Shown here: one piece after another, positions 20,047-32,565 of the stretch
Layout of the letters: the number at the start of each line of letters is the position of its first letter
Numbering within the stretch: the first letter of the stretch is position 1
Assembly: GCA_006384855.1 (NCBI GenBank)
Contig: VCJN01002263.1
Span: 1 to 64,000 of the forward strand
Direction of reading: 5' to 3'
Source: Tetraselmis striata
Taxonomy: Eukaryota; Chlorophyta; Chlorodendrophyceae; Chlorodendrales; Chlorodendraceae
DNA: 64,000 nt
The notes under the pieces: model-generated
The model's database searches: none
What the model was told of the DNA's origin: nothing
Seen by the model: only the letters and a program-made list of their open reading frames with translations
Made by a program: the position numbers and the translations under genes

Positions 20047-23000
20047 ATGGGCTCAAGCGCCCACCTGGCGGCGGGGCACTTGCCGCTGTACAGCTCCTCG
20101 CAGCTGCAGGCTGTGCTGCCTCCCGCGCCACGTGTGCCCAGCACCGCGTCCAGCGTGATGTGCGGCATCGTTCGGCTCGGGGCTGCAGAGGTGGACAGCA
20201 CTGCAACGCTGATGGACTCCGCGGCCAGCCTGTTTGCGGGGAGAACCTGGGAGGGCCCCAGCTGCAGGGCGTCCTCAGCCGGCAGCCCCGCCCTGCTAAC
20301 ACCCCGCTCCGAGGCCTCCTCTGCGTCCTCATGTGAGCCCGCCAGGCCGGTTGAAGACCAGTCGCACTTTGAGCTGCCCGGCACCCACGTCATCGACCCC
20401 CTCACGGTGCGCGGCCCCATTGCCCTTCCCCTGGACCATCACAAAGCCCCTAGTCCTCACTGTGCGCTGACCTAACCCTTTGTCCTTTCCTGCCGTGCAG
20501 GGCATGTTCGGCGGCCTGTCGCGCAAGCAGCACGACGCGGAGGCGCGCAAGGCGGAGCGCAGTCAGTCGGAGCCGCCCGCCACATGGCAGCAGCGTCTGC
20601 GAGTGACAGCGGCAGGCCAGCGCGATGTAGAGCAGGTGCTTGGCCGGATGGTGGAGACTGCGGCGCTGCAGTGCGCGGCAGAGCTCAACCCCGGGCTGCT
20701 GGAGGTGGGCGGATCTCCACCCTGAGACGCGCGGGTCTCCATTGCCTGTGATGCATGCCTAAGGAGGGAATGCTGCAGTCTGTTGGGGCGCAATGACCAT
20801 GGACCGTGATCCGAGTAGTTTGAGGCTGCCGCTGCTGAGCAGATCATCTTCGCTTGTCAGAATTGGGGAGACGCTGGGCGGGAAATTGGCGAGGGGGGGG
20901 GGGGGGAGAGGGGGGCTGGAAGGGTGAGAGTGTGGGTGGGGGGCTGCGCTTGCGCATTGCAGTCCGCTAGTTCGACCTTTCGTGGCCATAGTGACACAGA
21001 GGACAGATTTGGGGCTGACATAGCCGCTGTGGTGTGGCGGTGAAGGCGCTGGAGCAGCACACAGCGGCATGCTTTCATGCGGAGGCCACAGCGCAGTCGG
21101 AGGTGAGCCCCCCCCCCCCCCCCCCCCCTCCCTCCCCCTTCCTCCCACCGAAGACCCTCCCTGCCAGCCAAGCCTCCCCGCTCTGTCTCCGCGGCTGGGC
21201 CTTGCAGTCTCTGTAAGCTAACAGAGAGCCGCGCTGCGTCGCATTTATGCCTCCTCTTCAGAATCCAAAGCAGCGCCGGGCACTAAAGGCCCCACACGCG
21301 AAGTCGGCGCCAGGCTTGGTCAGCGCCTCTGTCACGCGGCACGCGACGCCTATGTCCACGCCCCCAACCAAGCCGCCGCAGCCGGCCATTGCTCGCCGCC
21401 CAGGCGACAAGTGGCACCAGGCGGCTCCTCCGCAGGCTCGCCAGGTGCCTGCCCAGTCCTCCGCACTTTCCACCTCTGCACCCCTGCTTTTTCTCTATCT
21501 TTGATGGTGCAAGGCAGAGGCCGGGATCAGTCTGAGTCTTGTGATTGAGCATTTGTCCCGCTGTTGCGCCAGGCGCCTAATTGTGCCAGGGGTTAGTCGC
21601 GGTCAGCAAATGTGTTTTAGAAGGCAATATGGTTTCCACTGAGTGTGCCGGCAAGCAGAGGCAACTGCATGGCCTTGAACGGCTGCGGTATGCGATGGCT
21701 AGCAATGTATTCCATATTCAGTAATTCAAGACAATGGCGCTGGTGCCGCAGATACAATTACCGCACCCTGCTGCCGGGGCACTGATGGTGTCGCCCTGCT
21801 GCGTTGCTCTCTCGCTGGTGCGCCCCCCTATAGACACGGGCGCAGGTGCTGCAGTTGCGGTGGAAGGGAATCAGCGCGCAGGCCAAGCGGCTGCGGGACC
21901 AGGTTCGCGCGCAGGAGCGGTTCCAGCAGACCAGGAACCGGCAGATGTCCAAGGAAGGGGTGCGCTGACCCCCCCCCCCCACACACACACACACAGAGAA
22001 ATCCCTGTCGCTTCCAACCGAGACCCACTTTCAGAGATGTTGCGAGCGCCATGCTTGGCTCTTTTCTAAGACGCACTGAGTCGAGTGCTGGTCCCCTCCC
22101 TCCCCTCTTCCCCCCTATTTCGATAGCAAGCGGAGATGGAGCAGAGGCTGCTCCAAGAGCAGCAGGCAGTGTCAACAAGCGAGCAGCACAACGCAGATTG
22201 CGCGGGCGATGAGATTGCGGAGCAGTCACTGCCGCCAACAGACTCGGGGGACCCGCCCTCGGGGCCGCTGGTCCGTTGCGACTCGCCTCTTCCTTCCCAT
22301 GCCAACCTGGCCTTTAGTCTGCAAGCGAGGCGATTCGCGCGCTGTGGTAGCCGAGTATGCACACAGACATATAGCGACGCTCGGAGAAATTGGCCCTCGG
22401 GAGTCGCCGAGCGTCGTTACGACGAATCATCCGGAAATTGTGGTCCACTTGTTGTCCAAGTGCTGGCCACTTGGATTCTCGATGGAGTAGCCGAGCAGCC
22501 ACGATTTTATCCCTCGGACGATCCGAGGGGTGTCGGCCGCCAGCAGCCGCGGGACCGTTATATAGGGAAATTGATAGCTTCCGATCAAATCGTCAATTTT
22601 GCCAAAGCTTATTATAGCCTGTTTCGAGGGCGTATTGACGAGTATCCAAGAGGCAGGCACATTATTACTATAAAGCCGACATCTATCAGACTTTCCTAGT
22701 TACGAATGTAGTCGGGCCTTTTTCTCATCCTGTTTTAAGTTATGTGTTGCTTGATGACCGCTCGCAGCCGCTGGGTAGCACGGGCGCGCAGGATGCCGAG
22801 GAGCTGCTGCGGTCCTTTCAAGGCCGCAGCTCTTTGTTCGCTTCATCGAGTCGGGAGCAGAGTGGGCGAGCGTCCCAGCTGGCGCCGCTCCCTGGCGCGG
22901 GCGGTGGGCGCTGCGCGTCTGTCGGGACAGAGGTCGCCGTCTGCCCTGTGGAGGTGGGTCCGGGTGCACCGTCACTGTCTCATGCGGCGCGAACACCGGC

Positions 23001-25061
23001 ACATCCCAAAGTACTTTTTATGCAACACATAGTTTATTGCACGATAATCAACATGGCATTATATATGTAAGTCACGGTCATTATGTTTTATTGATATTCT
23101 AAAAGTATTTGTCATGGCGATAAACGTTAATAGACAGCATATTTTAAACATCGGCTAAAGCTTATCGTGCGAATGTTGTCATGTCCGGGCGCAGATGTCG
23201 TTGCCGCTGGGGTCAGTCCCGCCTGCGCAAAGGGCGGGTCCAAGCGTTCGCAACATCGTCGAGGCTGCTGAATCTTGCGAGCCCAGCAGCGCCCCCCGCA
23301 TCTTCTCCGCTCGACAGCACTCAACGCCGGCTGGCACCAGCACAGGCACGTTCCCTTCTGATGTCGCAGTGGTCCTGCGCACAACGTCGTCTCGCGGCAG
23401 CAGTTGGTCGGACATTGCGGAGGTCATCTCTCAGCGAATGGCGGCCCATGAACACGCCGGGCAGCGCGTAGCGGACCCCTTCAACTCGCCAGTTTCCGTG
23501 TCTGTGGACGGCCCACGCATCCTGGCGGGTCGCTGTGCTGGCGAGAGCAGTGCACGACAGCGCCGCTCCAAGGAACTTGTGACCGTGTATCGAACGCGCC
23601 GCAGCGGCCGAAGCTCGCGGAGCTACGACGGCGCCAACCTGCACGAGGTACCGTCGAGTAGCGCCCCGCCGTCGCTGCGCCTCGTCACCGGGCAGCGTAT
23701 TGCTGCGAAGCTGCCCCATAGCCATCCAATGGAGGACCACACAGGTGAGCGCTGGGGCAGTTTAGACAGCCCCTAGGCCGGACAGCGGACTGCCCCCCCC
23801 CCCCCCCCCCCCCCGATTTTATCTCCGACATGCTGACGCTGGGCAGTGGGAAAAACAGTGTATCGTTACTTTTTAAGTATATCGTTACCTTACCCGCCTA
23901 TGGCGGGGTTCATTAGGACGATCAGTTGCCTAACTTTATTGCTGGTATGGATGCTGGGCGCTAATACACCGCGCACTTCGCATCCGATCTGCTGCTCCGA
24001 CAGGTCGGAGGCAAACAGCGGCGACCGATGACCGGGCAGCGATTTCGATGCCGGCGCTGCCAGCATCCAGGAGCGTGCAGGAATGGGCCACCGCAGCCGA
24101 CGAGAGCAGTCGTGCCTCGACGCCATCGTCGTCTGCGGCTGGCAATGTCACACCTCGGCGCAGCGGAGCCGAGCAGCGACGCCGTGGTCGGACAACGACG
24201 CCGCAAGAAGTCGCCGCACCATCGCAGGATTGTCAGGTAAATCGTCCTTCCCTGCTGCTGTTGTACGGGGCTGATGATCACCGTATGAAAAAGTTCGTAT
24301 TTTTATTTCTTGCCTGACACATCCGGGCGGCAACCCCTGACCATATATGTCATTCTGATGTCAACCAGGAGGTGGCAGAGCAGCAGCGGAAGGATGACCA
24401 GCAAGCCTTTTGCAACAGGGAAACCTCGGCGTCGTTGCAATGGCCGTCGGACGATAGACACCCGGACACTGCGACCTTACGGCAGGGCAATGATTCAACA
24501 GCAGCAGAGCAGCTGCAGCAGCGGAGGCGGTCTTTTCAGGAGTGGGGCCGCGCAGGGCCGGAGGTCCATGGCGCGGGGCTCGCTAATCGGCCGCCGCTCG
24601 GCAGTGCGCGCCTCGCAACTGCTGCCCAGGCGACGGGGCGCTTCAGCGGTATAGACAGGCGTTACACGACAACGACAGGCACGACACGGGCCAGGGCGAC
24701 GAGCTCGAGCAGGCAGGTCGGGCTCGCCGGTGGCGGTCGGCGTGGCAGCGGGCAAACGCCTGGCGGCGCCGACCGACCCGGCTTTGGCTTTGGCTCGTCA
24801 GCTCCTAGACCCGCCGCGGCGACGATCGACCATCGATGCAGCGGCGCACAGGGGGCAGCACAGGCAGCCAACGGCTCGGCGGGTCGCGCGTCGTCGGCGG
24901 GCGGGCCGACGTCATGCGGGGCAGACTACCCGTACCCGCAGCCGGACGTATACACGCTCATAGGCTCGCGCGGCTCCGAGGCCAACCGGAGCATCCAGAA
25001 GAAAGTCATGGAATTGCTGCGGCTGCAGGCGGAGACGGTCAAGGACGAGCGCACCAAGTAG
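20047..25061 (+). CDS. Large unrecognised multi-exon protein, coiled-coil segments
   Basis: A chain of GC-rich exons joined by plausible GT-AG introns. Supported exons are 20047-20406 (ATG; MGSSAHLAAGHLPLYSSSQL), 20501-20704 (GMFGGLSRKQHDAEARKAER), about 21024-21101 (VKALEQHTAACFHAEATAQS), about 21263-21443 (NPKQRRALKAPHAKS) and about 21857-21958 (LRWKGISAQAKRLRDQVRAQ). Further exons are about 22132-22310 (EMEQRLLQEQQA), about 22744-22950, 23195-23743, about 24048-24237, and 24369-25061 ending PDVYTLIGSRGSEANRSIQ then a TAG. Several segments look like coiled coil; the rest is Ser/Ala/Gly-rich and probably disordered. No catalytic or known domain is recognised. The best-conserved candidate is the last ~45 residues. 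The intron near 22320-22740 contains foreign-looking AT-rich sequence. It could be two genes; the single-gene model rests on consistent strand, spacing and splice signals. Confidence 0.5.
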
Positions 25062-26289
25062 CCCCAGCGTATGCGTCCGACCAGTGATGGCGTCAGCGTG
25101 GATCTGGCGATCTGTATCAACTGTCGAGATTCGCGCTTGTTACGGTGTCACTTTTGCTTCGAGTGGCTCCCAGTGTTTCTAGCAAGGCAGGCGCCTTCGA
25201 AAGCCTCCCGCAGCACGCATGACCTATTAACGATTCGCAGTGTGCGGAGACATCACTATAATAATTGCGGTGCTGTTGGTCATCTTGAAAACAGCGAGGC
25301 GAGGTTGGCGTATGCACATGTAGTCGGGGAGTCGGCCTCGGGGGAGCCACTGCGCCATCACGCGGTTGCCGCGTGTCCACATCTTCGAAGTTGATTATCG
25401 CAGTAAGCTCATACGGTAAATAAAAGCGAAGTATGAAACTAACAAATCAGGTTCACCAATAATCCCCCGCCGCATGCGCCCTGACAGATGCCGCCTTCGA
25501 GGGCGCCCCTGCCCATGAGAGGACACCAGCCACAAGGGCACAATCCACAACCCCGATGCAATGGGTGCTACCTCAGGCCATGTGCGGTCGTACCCAGGTC
25601 ACCACTGGTTTGTTGTGCCTCTCCGCTGTGACAGCCTGGTTGTCTGAGCGCACGCCCCTGGGTCCACCTCAAGCGGCGAGCCAGGCTTTGCCTCCGGCGC
25701 CATGCCGCACAGCACACCGTCTCACGCAGCGCCGCCTTGGCCATCACCATCAAAACCCCCATCAGCTTCTGCGCTCACTGCTAATGAAGCTTGTTTTGTA
25801 GTGTTTATGAATTAGGGTTTCTAGGGTCTTGGGTGTTTCCCTTATGGAGCATGGGGAGCTGCTTGCCTCGAACGCGGCCTATCCCGGGACTGCGCCAGGT
25901 AGCAGGGGGGCAGAGCACCCTCTTTGGAGGCGCTGATCACGAGTACGATTAGGAACTACACTGTGGTGTGTTGCGCGCCAGTGTCTCGTGCCGCCCCGGC
26001 AATACAGCATAGCCAGTGAAACGTCGCACTGCCCCCAATCCCCCCACTCCCCCCTTGAAACACATGCAGACACACACGCCGCTGCATTCAGGCTGCAGGC
26101 CTATCCTGGATTGATTGGGGCATCGTGGTGTCACCAGGGATGCTGGTGGCGGTGGAGGGGGGCGTGCTTACACAGCAGCGCCACACACAAGAGGGAGCCC
26201 CCCCCCCCCCCCCCCCTCCCATCAACCCCCTGGTAGCGCTCCCTCGCAACAGAGCCAAGGCATGCGCGGCAATGTGGCGCCCACAGCGC
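25062..26289. other. Convergent intergenic region
   Basis: Between the 3' ends of the large (+) gene and the small (-) membrane-protein gene. Open frames of 60-90 codons have no recognisable content. A poly-C run lies at about 26199-26216. Probably 3' UTRs plus spacer. Confidence 0.4.
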
Positions 26290-26891
26290 TCAGGTGACGC
26301 GGCGCACCCTCCGGCGCGCGGCCGCGCTGACCTCCTCCTCTTCCTCCTCTTCGTCGTCGTCGTCCGCCTTGGCCTTCTCCTTCGCCGGCTTCTTCGTGGC
26401 GGCAGTGCCGCTGGCGGCCGGCTCCCACACCACCCGCTTCACGGTCAGCAGCACAAACATGACCCTGCGCCGGAAACGAAGGGCGAAGGGGGCCCAAAAC
26501 AGTGGGGGCAGGGGAGGGGGGAGGGGCGCCCTTCAGCGTCACTTGCGGATCATGCCCACTGGGGCAACCTACCTGGCTGCCATCACTCCCAGTACCCGCA
26601 ATGGCCTAATTGCACCGAGCCAAGGCACTCACCGGATGGCACGCCCTGTCCTGGCATCACCTCCCCCTTCCCTCCCCTCAACCCACTCTCCTCCCCTTCC
26701 CCGCCCACCTTCCCATTAAAAAGTACTACCTGCTGCGGGGAATTTGGGGCGCGCAGTGGGTGGCGCACCAGAACATCTTGGCGAAGCGGAATGCCTGCTG
26801 CATGGTCTCGTCCTCCGAGGCGGAGAGTTGATCGAACACTATGTAGCCCACGCACGCGGCGGACACGCCCAGCAGCGTGTACCCCATCTTC
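26290..26891 (-). CDS. Small membrane protein, last two exons; function unknown
   Basis: Exons on the minus strand are 26891-26730 and 26464-26290, with canonical splice sites and a TGA stop. The product from the ATG at 26887 is about 110 residues. It has a hydrophobic segment (YTLLGVSAACVGYIVFDQL), an acidic patch, an amphipathic stretch (QQAFRFAKMFWCATHCAPQ) and a second hydrophobic segment spanning the splice junction (RVMFVLLTVKRVVW). The tail is strongly charged: KKPAKEKAKADDDEEEEEEE followed by Arg-rich residues. A poly-C run of over 30 bp (26906-26939 on the opposite strand) precedes the first acceptor, so an upstream exon, perhaps non-coding, exists. I do not recognise the family. An ER or organelle membrane protein with a soluble charged tail is a reasonable description. 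Confidence 0.5.
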
Positions 26892-26903
26892 CTGCGCACA
26901 CGC

Positions 26904-26941
<38 letters not shown>

Positions 26942-27814
26942 ATCAGCCCCAGCCTCAGCGGAGAGGGCTGGTTCGCTGCGTGGGGACACACCCGCCTGTT
27001 AAAAACACGTCAAGGAAAGCGCCGGGTTCCCTAAACCCCGTTCTGCAAACCCTCAGTCCAGCCAGGCCGTCGTTCCGCGGCCTGCCCCCCGTCCGTTCGT
27101 GAGGTGTCCACCACTCCACCTCACTTCCGCTCGTCTCAGTGCTCAGGCGGCGAGCCCCGCGCTTACCGCCGCCCTGGCCCCGAGCACGCCTACCGCGCCC
27201 CTGTCGTCACCTCTCACCGCAACTGTGGGACGGGAGAATGGCGCAGCCTCCACCCCCCGCTGCGTGGGGAGCAAGTGGCGACTGGGGGACGGCGACTGGT
27301 GCCAGGGGTGAGGGCAGCGCTAGAGCGGCCTGGCGCAGGCGGAAACGGCCGCGCCGACAGCGGAAGGAAGGCGGGGCGGGAAGGTAGGAGGGTGGGGGGC
27401 GCACTTTTGCTGCGCAAGAGAATCCATGGCGGGCCGATGACGGGAGGCTCGGGCGGCGGGTGTGCTGATGGGTTGCTTGTGGTCTTGTGGAGGTTTGGCC
27501 GGGCTCGGTGCGAGTGGCGGGAGGTTGTCTCTCATGCCCTGCTGTGCCTCGTCGTAATCGCTGCAGTATGCCGCTGTATGCTCCCGCCGTCCCCCAGGGC
27601 TTTTTTTCCCCGTCCCCAGGGCTTGGGCGCTCCCACGATAAGTTTGACGATTCGAATATGATTTGTTTTTCCGCCCCCGGGACAGGACCGGATTAGAATA
27701 TGATGCAGCACCTCCAACCGTCAGAACTTCCGCGATTATAGCGTTATGTTACCAATATGATACCTGATGATGAGTGAGCATGTCCAAGCCTGACTTCATG
27801 AAGTCTTCGAAAAT
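26892..27814. other. Probable 5' region of the small (-) membrane-protein gene
   Basis: Contains a long poly-G run (26906-26939), then GC-rich sequence to about 27560, which may hold a first exon and promoter on the minus strand, then AT-richer sequence up to element copy B. No recognisable protein. Confidence 0.35.
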
Positions 27815-28114
27815 TGTTTTAAACTAGTTTATGGGGTTTCCTCCCTTGACCTAACCGCTTTTCAGCTACAAGTGCTGCTCAGTGGTACGGGAACTAGACA
27901 TCTGTTGTTGCGCCCTTTTTGGGTGCAGCACGAGTAGATATAAAAGCAGCTAGAACAGCTGAGCCTGCCATCTTCCAGTTTTCGCTGCGTTCCACGCAGC
28001 GATGTAAAAACTGTCTCGTAACCCGTTGCGAGCAAGGTCACCCCAGGTTGTTCAAGACCACACCCGGCTTGCCATCCGAGTGTGATATTCTCGTCCGTGC
28101 GTCCGTGCGTTACC

Positions 28115-28970
28115 ATGTCAGATGGAGAAGAACCCGTCGCTGAGCCGACGCTGAAGTCGCTGCAAGTAGATGTGCGGGCACTGGCTACAGCTGTAGCTCA
28201 ATTGACGGCTCGTCAGCGCGTTGTTGATGGAGAAGGGGCACATGGCTCCGGCTTCGGGCAGCGCATCGCGGGACAGCCGACAGGCAGCGGGGGAGCCGCA
28301 GAGCGCCCCGACTTGCTAGAGCTAGCCCAGAGGCGGCCGTGTCGGAGCAAAATCCGTGAGTGCCGAGGATGACTACCTCGCGGTGCCAGAACTACTGCAG
28401 AGAGCAGAGTCTGGTTACAAGGCCGTTCGACCGGTCAGCCGCGTGCCTGGACTCTTTCCTCTGAGCACCGACCTAACGAACGAGTACCTCAAGCAGGATG
28501 ACCGGCGTCTGCCGGCCCAGGAGGAGTATTTGTGGATGTCGTGTTTCGGGGCCCACATGGCCGCGCTTTTCGTGGCTCTCGACGAGCTGCTGCCCTACGT
28601 CCCTGCCACCAACCAGGACTTCACCCCCTACCTTGCTAGACCTCGGAACCACGCCGAGGCCATCGACAAGGCGTTTCGGTTTCGTTTGGCCTTCCTGCGG
28701 AGGCTAAATGAGATCAAGCGTGTGCACGGTGACCAAGGTGTTCTGGACGTGCTGCGAGCTCAGCATTTTCAGCCTGCTTCGGAGCATATGGGTTCCGCGA
28801 TTTTTGGGGACCTCATGCGGGACTACGAGCGCCGTGTCTTCGAGGCGACCGTTGCAAGCAGCGCGAAAGCGACCGCTACTGCTCGAGTGGCGGCTGCAGC
28901 TGCAGGTCGCGGGCGTGGGCGAGGACGTGGCGGTGGACGCGGGCGTGGCCGCGAAGGTGAGCACGAGTGA
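28115..28970 (+). pseudogene. Gag-like ORF of copy B, frameshifted
   Basis: Starts MSDGEEPVAEPTL at 28115. Compared with copy A it lacks a short segment near residue 30. One extra G in the CCAGAGGCGG run near 28330 breaks the frame. The downstream frame (28356-28970) is intact through the RG-rich tail to the TGA, which again is followed by CGG. Confidence 0.8.
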
Positions 28971-30632
28971 CGGTGTGGGGCGCCTTTCGTCGGAGCTGCT
29001 GGAGCTTTGCGAGGCCACCTTTCGGTGACCGCCGCAAGACGCACCCTTGCAGCTCATCGGCGAGATGAGCGCCCCGTGTCAGGACATGACCCCCCCACCT
29101 TACAGACTTCCTTTAGACCTTCCTCGGTGCGGCGCTTCTTACAGCTACAGCCGAGTGCGGCTCAACCATCCGCACACCTGCACATGGCGGCTCAACTAAC
29201 CGCCTCCCGTACCATTCCATCATTGCGTCCGACGGTTGTTACACTACGTGTTACAACTGGTTCGCAACGACCAAGTTTCGCGCGGGTACGTTACGCGCGT
29301 GACATGCGCTACGAGCGCGAAGGGCGCGCGGGGCGGCCCTCTTACCTGAACCTAGCCCCGCAAACCCGTACCGATGCTACTGCAAACCCGTCCAGCAACT
29401 ACCGGCCAACCGCCGGGAACCTAACTGCTGCTGCCGAGTACTTTGCGAACAGTAGTCGTACCGGTGGAACTCTGTCAGTAAAACGACGCACTTACGTGAT
29501 TGACGAGCCCGAAGCTGTCGCTCCCTGGGCTGCTTCATTGCGATCTCGGCTGCAGGACGCGTTCGGCTTAGACGAGCTGGGCCAGCGGACGCTCGACCTA
29601 CTCTCCAGCTCCCTCAGCGCTCAGACACTCAAGAGCTACGCCGGCCGGCTGTCTCAGTTCGCGGAGTTCTGCCACGACTCCGAGAACATCAGCCCGCTGG
29701 AGGCGACTACTGCTACTGTCGTTCGGTATGTTGCCTGGATCGGCGAGCGGGGGCACATCGCAGCCAAGTCGCTGCAACCTTACCTGTCTGCAATCAACAC
29801 GTTCTTCGAGCTGCACAACCTCGACCCAATCGCCAAGGACAGCCTACACCTAACTTCAGCAAGGCGTGGGCTGATGCTGCGTCAGCGCCGACTGGACGCT
29901 GCCCCTTTGCGTGTCCCTCTGCCTGCGGATGTAGCTTACCGCTTCGTCACAAAGGCCGAGCTGATTGTGTCTGCTCCCTACCCAGAGTACCACCGCGACT
30001 TCCGAGCCCTCCTGGCCTCGGTTGTCAACTTTATGTTTTTTGCCAGGGGCCTTACTGGCGTGTCCTGTCGAGTGCGAGACGTGCATGTCGACGACTACAA
30101 CATCACCATGCAAGTGTACCGAGAGAAGGGTCGCGCTGGTCGACGGGGACCCGACGACCTACGCGTACTTCTCCTCCCAGTGTCAGAGCACCCCCGAGTG
30201 GCATGTCTCCTGCACCACTTCCTCGACCACGTCCAGTCAGTCCCTCTGGTTACTGTTGGCTTGGCTGTGTCAAACTTCTAGGCTGTCACTGCGGCCGAGC
30301 AGTCAAAACCTTGGACTGCGGCTACGATGTCAGACTGGCTGTCCACAGCCATCCGTCTGGTCAACGCTGCCCCCCCTGCTGGCACCTCCTGGACCTCGCA
30401 CAGTCTTCGCAAAGGCGCAGCCTCTGCCGCGAACGCCATCGGTGTGCCATTGTCCCACATTCGCTACCAAGGCGGTTGGGCCACTAACTCTGACGTCGTT
30501 CTGGACTACATCGACCCCAACGTTCTTCCTTCACCTGGCGCATGGTTCTTCTTTGGACACATCGCCCCCCTACGCCACTTCCAAGTCCAACAGGACTCCG
30601 CAGCGGTGGCCTTCCCAGTGCCTCCTTCATGA
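28971..30632 (+). pseudogene. Tyrosine recombinase of copy B, one nonsense codon
   Basis: The same frame as the Gag tail continues after the TGA at 28968-28970 through to 30632. A single in-frame TAG (30279-30281) replaces the Trp codon present in copy A at the equivalent NFWAV position. H-x-x-R (HSLRKG), GGW and DYID beyond it are intact. Otherwise about full length and highly similar to copy A. Confidence 0.85.
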
Positions 30633-31216
30633 CTTGGCGCTACCTCTTCTCCGTCAATCCACCGCTCTCTCCGTTCGCTCAAGACTGGCAAAACCAGACT
30701 CAACTTTGAAATAATGTTTTAAACTAGTTTATGGAATTTCCTCCCTTGACCTAACCGCTTTTCAGCTACAAGTGCTGCTCAGTGGTACGGGAACTAGGCA
30801 TCTGTTGTTGCGCCCTTTTTGGGTGCAGCACGAGTAGATATAAAAGCAGCTAGAACAGCTGAGCCTGCCATCTTCCAGTTTTCGCTGCGTTCCACGCAGC
30901 GCCCCCCCGTGACTCCGTTTTCCCTCCACGCTTTCGCTAAACCATCCTGCCAATTTCGGCTCTTGACCGTGTAAAACAGCCTGCGCCACCTTTTTGGCAA
31001 AACCAGACTCAACTTTGAAATGATGATATATGGAATCCTCGAACTACGGGTACCGGTACCCCGCGATAGTAAAGTCTGCTAAGTGTAGCGACTAATCCTT
31101 TGTCGGGTGCAGACGCCCTTCCTGAAGAGACCTTTCGTTGCGCTACGGTACCGCCAGGGTCGGGTTTTTTGTGACATGACAGCTGTGTCATCGTTTGTAG
31201 TATTTCCGTTTTATTA

Positions 31217-32565
31217 TACACCCCTGCACATAAGTTTGGGGTCCCTTTTCGGCAGTCTCAAGACTTCACAAGTCTAGGGTACCTGAACGTAGGGTAAATG
31301 AGATGAAACCCTGGAATCTCAGAGGGTTTTATAAAACCTGCATGACGAGTGGCTCAAACCGAAGCTTAATGACCTTTGACTAGGGAATCACGCTGCACTT
31401 GGTGCGTGGATGGCCGTCGCCTGCAACTGCACCAAAACCGGGGTCGGTATCACGCACACGCCGACGCGCGTGAATAGACAACCAAACGGCGGGATGGCCA
31501 TGAACGCGTGAGGAAACACATTGGCGAGGGGCTCGGGTGCATTTGGTTGGGGTGCAGCCGTGTGGGCGGCGGCCAGTACATGTCGCATTGCGATACTGGC
31601 ATGGCATCAGTGTCGGCCACGCGCAGCAACACCCCCTTGGCTTCAAAACGCTATAACTTCTCAGTGTTTGCTCAGAAAAACTTTTTAAAAATACCACGCG
31701 ATTCCTCGTTCATTTCTGCGTCGAAAACATTCTTCCATAATCACAAAATCGATTTTTTGGGTCTCCGGGAAAAATCCCCAAAGATGATCATCCAAGTTGC
31801 CCCTCACTGCCTCATGTGCCCACCCATATCGGGCGCGTGGCTTTGCGCCAAGTGCGTGTCTAAGCCCCATACTCAGTTGCGCGAGAGCGTTATGTATGTG
31901 GATGACCACGGACCACCAACACTTGGCATGTGCCACCTCCTAGCGATACACACATCTACCAGCCAAAATGCCATTTTCCACAGCATTTTTCAAGGAATTT
32001 CATATTAATCAAAATCCACGCCCCTACCGCGCCACCCCGCCCACGAAACGGTGCAACTGGCATTCCACCACGCGCCCCCATAGTAGAGCATTGCCCTACG
32101 CCAAGGGGGCCATCGAGCGCCTCTCCTACGTGCGTTCGCCACAGAAACAGCAGCATTTTCACCCCAAAACTGCTCCCCACAGTGGCCAACTTGACGTTGG
32201 GGTGTCACGTCGTGCCTATAGCGACATGCTTTCAGTGGCCTACACGCACGGTGTGTGCAACTTATGCCAAGGGCCGTATCCACCGAGTTTGGTGCGACGA
32301 GTGCCGCTATTTCCATAGGTTTGGACGGCTGGCGCAACCCACAACTTTCTGGCGCCAACGCATCATGCACTGATTTCGCGTTTTTGAAAGGGCGCCCACA
32401 AATGGTCGTGTTGTCGCGCGGGTGGGTATAAAGCGCACAATAGGCGTTCGCCCGAACTATTCCCACTGTAGTTAGCATGTATGCACATGCAGCCGGCGTT
32501 ATCCTCGCCCATGCATGCGCTTTGCGATCGAAAATGCAAAACCCGGACTTGTGTGGAGGGGTGTA
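31217..32565. mobile_element. DNA transposon with 24-bp TIRs, TA-flanked
   Basis: The left end TACACCCCTGCACATAAGTT and the reverse complement of the right end, TACACCCCTCCACACAAGTC, match with only a few differences over 24 bp. A TA dinucleotide flanks each end (31215-31216 and 32566-32567), as for Tc1/mariner-type target duplications. The 1.35-kb interior has only short frames, mostly on the minus strand, with no recognised transposase, so it is probably non-autonomous or decayed. A diverged piece of the same family lies at about 54290-54790 in the opposite orientation. Confidence 0.7.

Larger units (their letters stand above)
27815..31020 (+). mobile_element. Gag/tyrosine-recombinase element, copy B
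   Basis: Same layout as copy A but on the plus strand: A1 from 27815 (TGTTTTAAACTAG) to the CGCTGCGT hairpin near 28003, ORFs, B1 at about 30690-30712, A2 about 30713-30902, and B2 to 31020 (ACTCAACTTTGAAA). A1 and A2 differ at only a few positions. Both ORFs are broken by single lesions, so this copy is older than A. Confidence 0.85.

Noticed and set aside
22320-22740. Extended coding exon across this AT-rich stretch
   Set aside because: Composition changes sharply, contains hairpin-like repeats (CTCGGAGAAA, GAGCGTCG) and reads like an insertion within an intron; no coding evidence.
26906-26939. Homopolymer G/C runs as coding poly-Gly or poly-Pro proteins
   Set aside because: The runs lie in introns or spacers and break all frames that cross them; their exact length may also be unreliable because of sequencing slippage.
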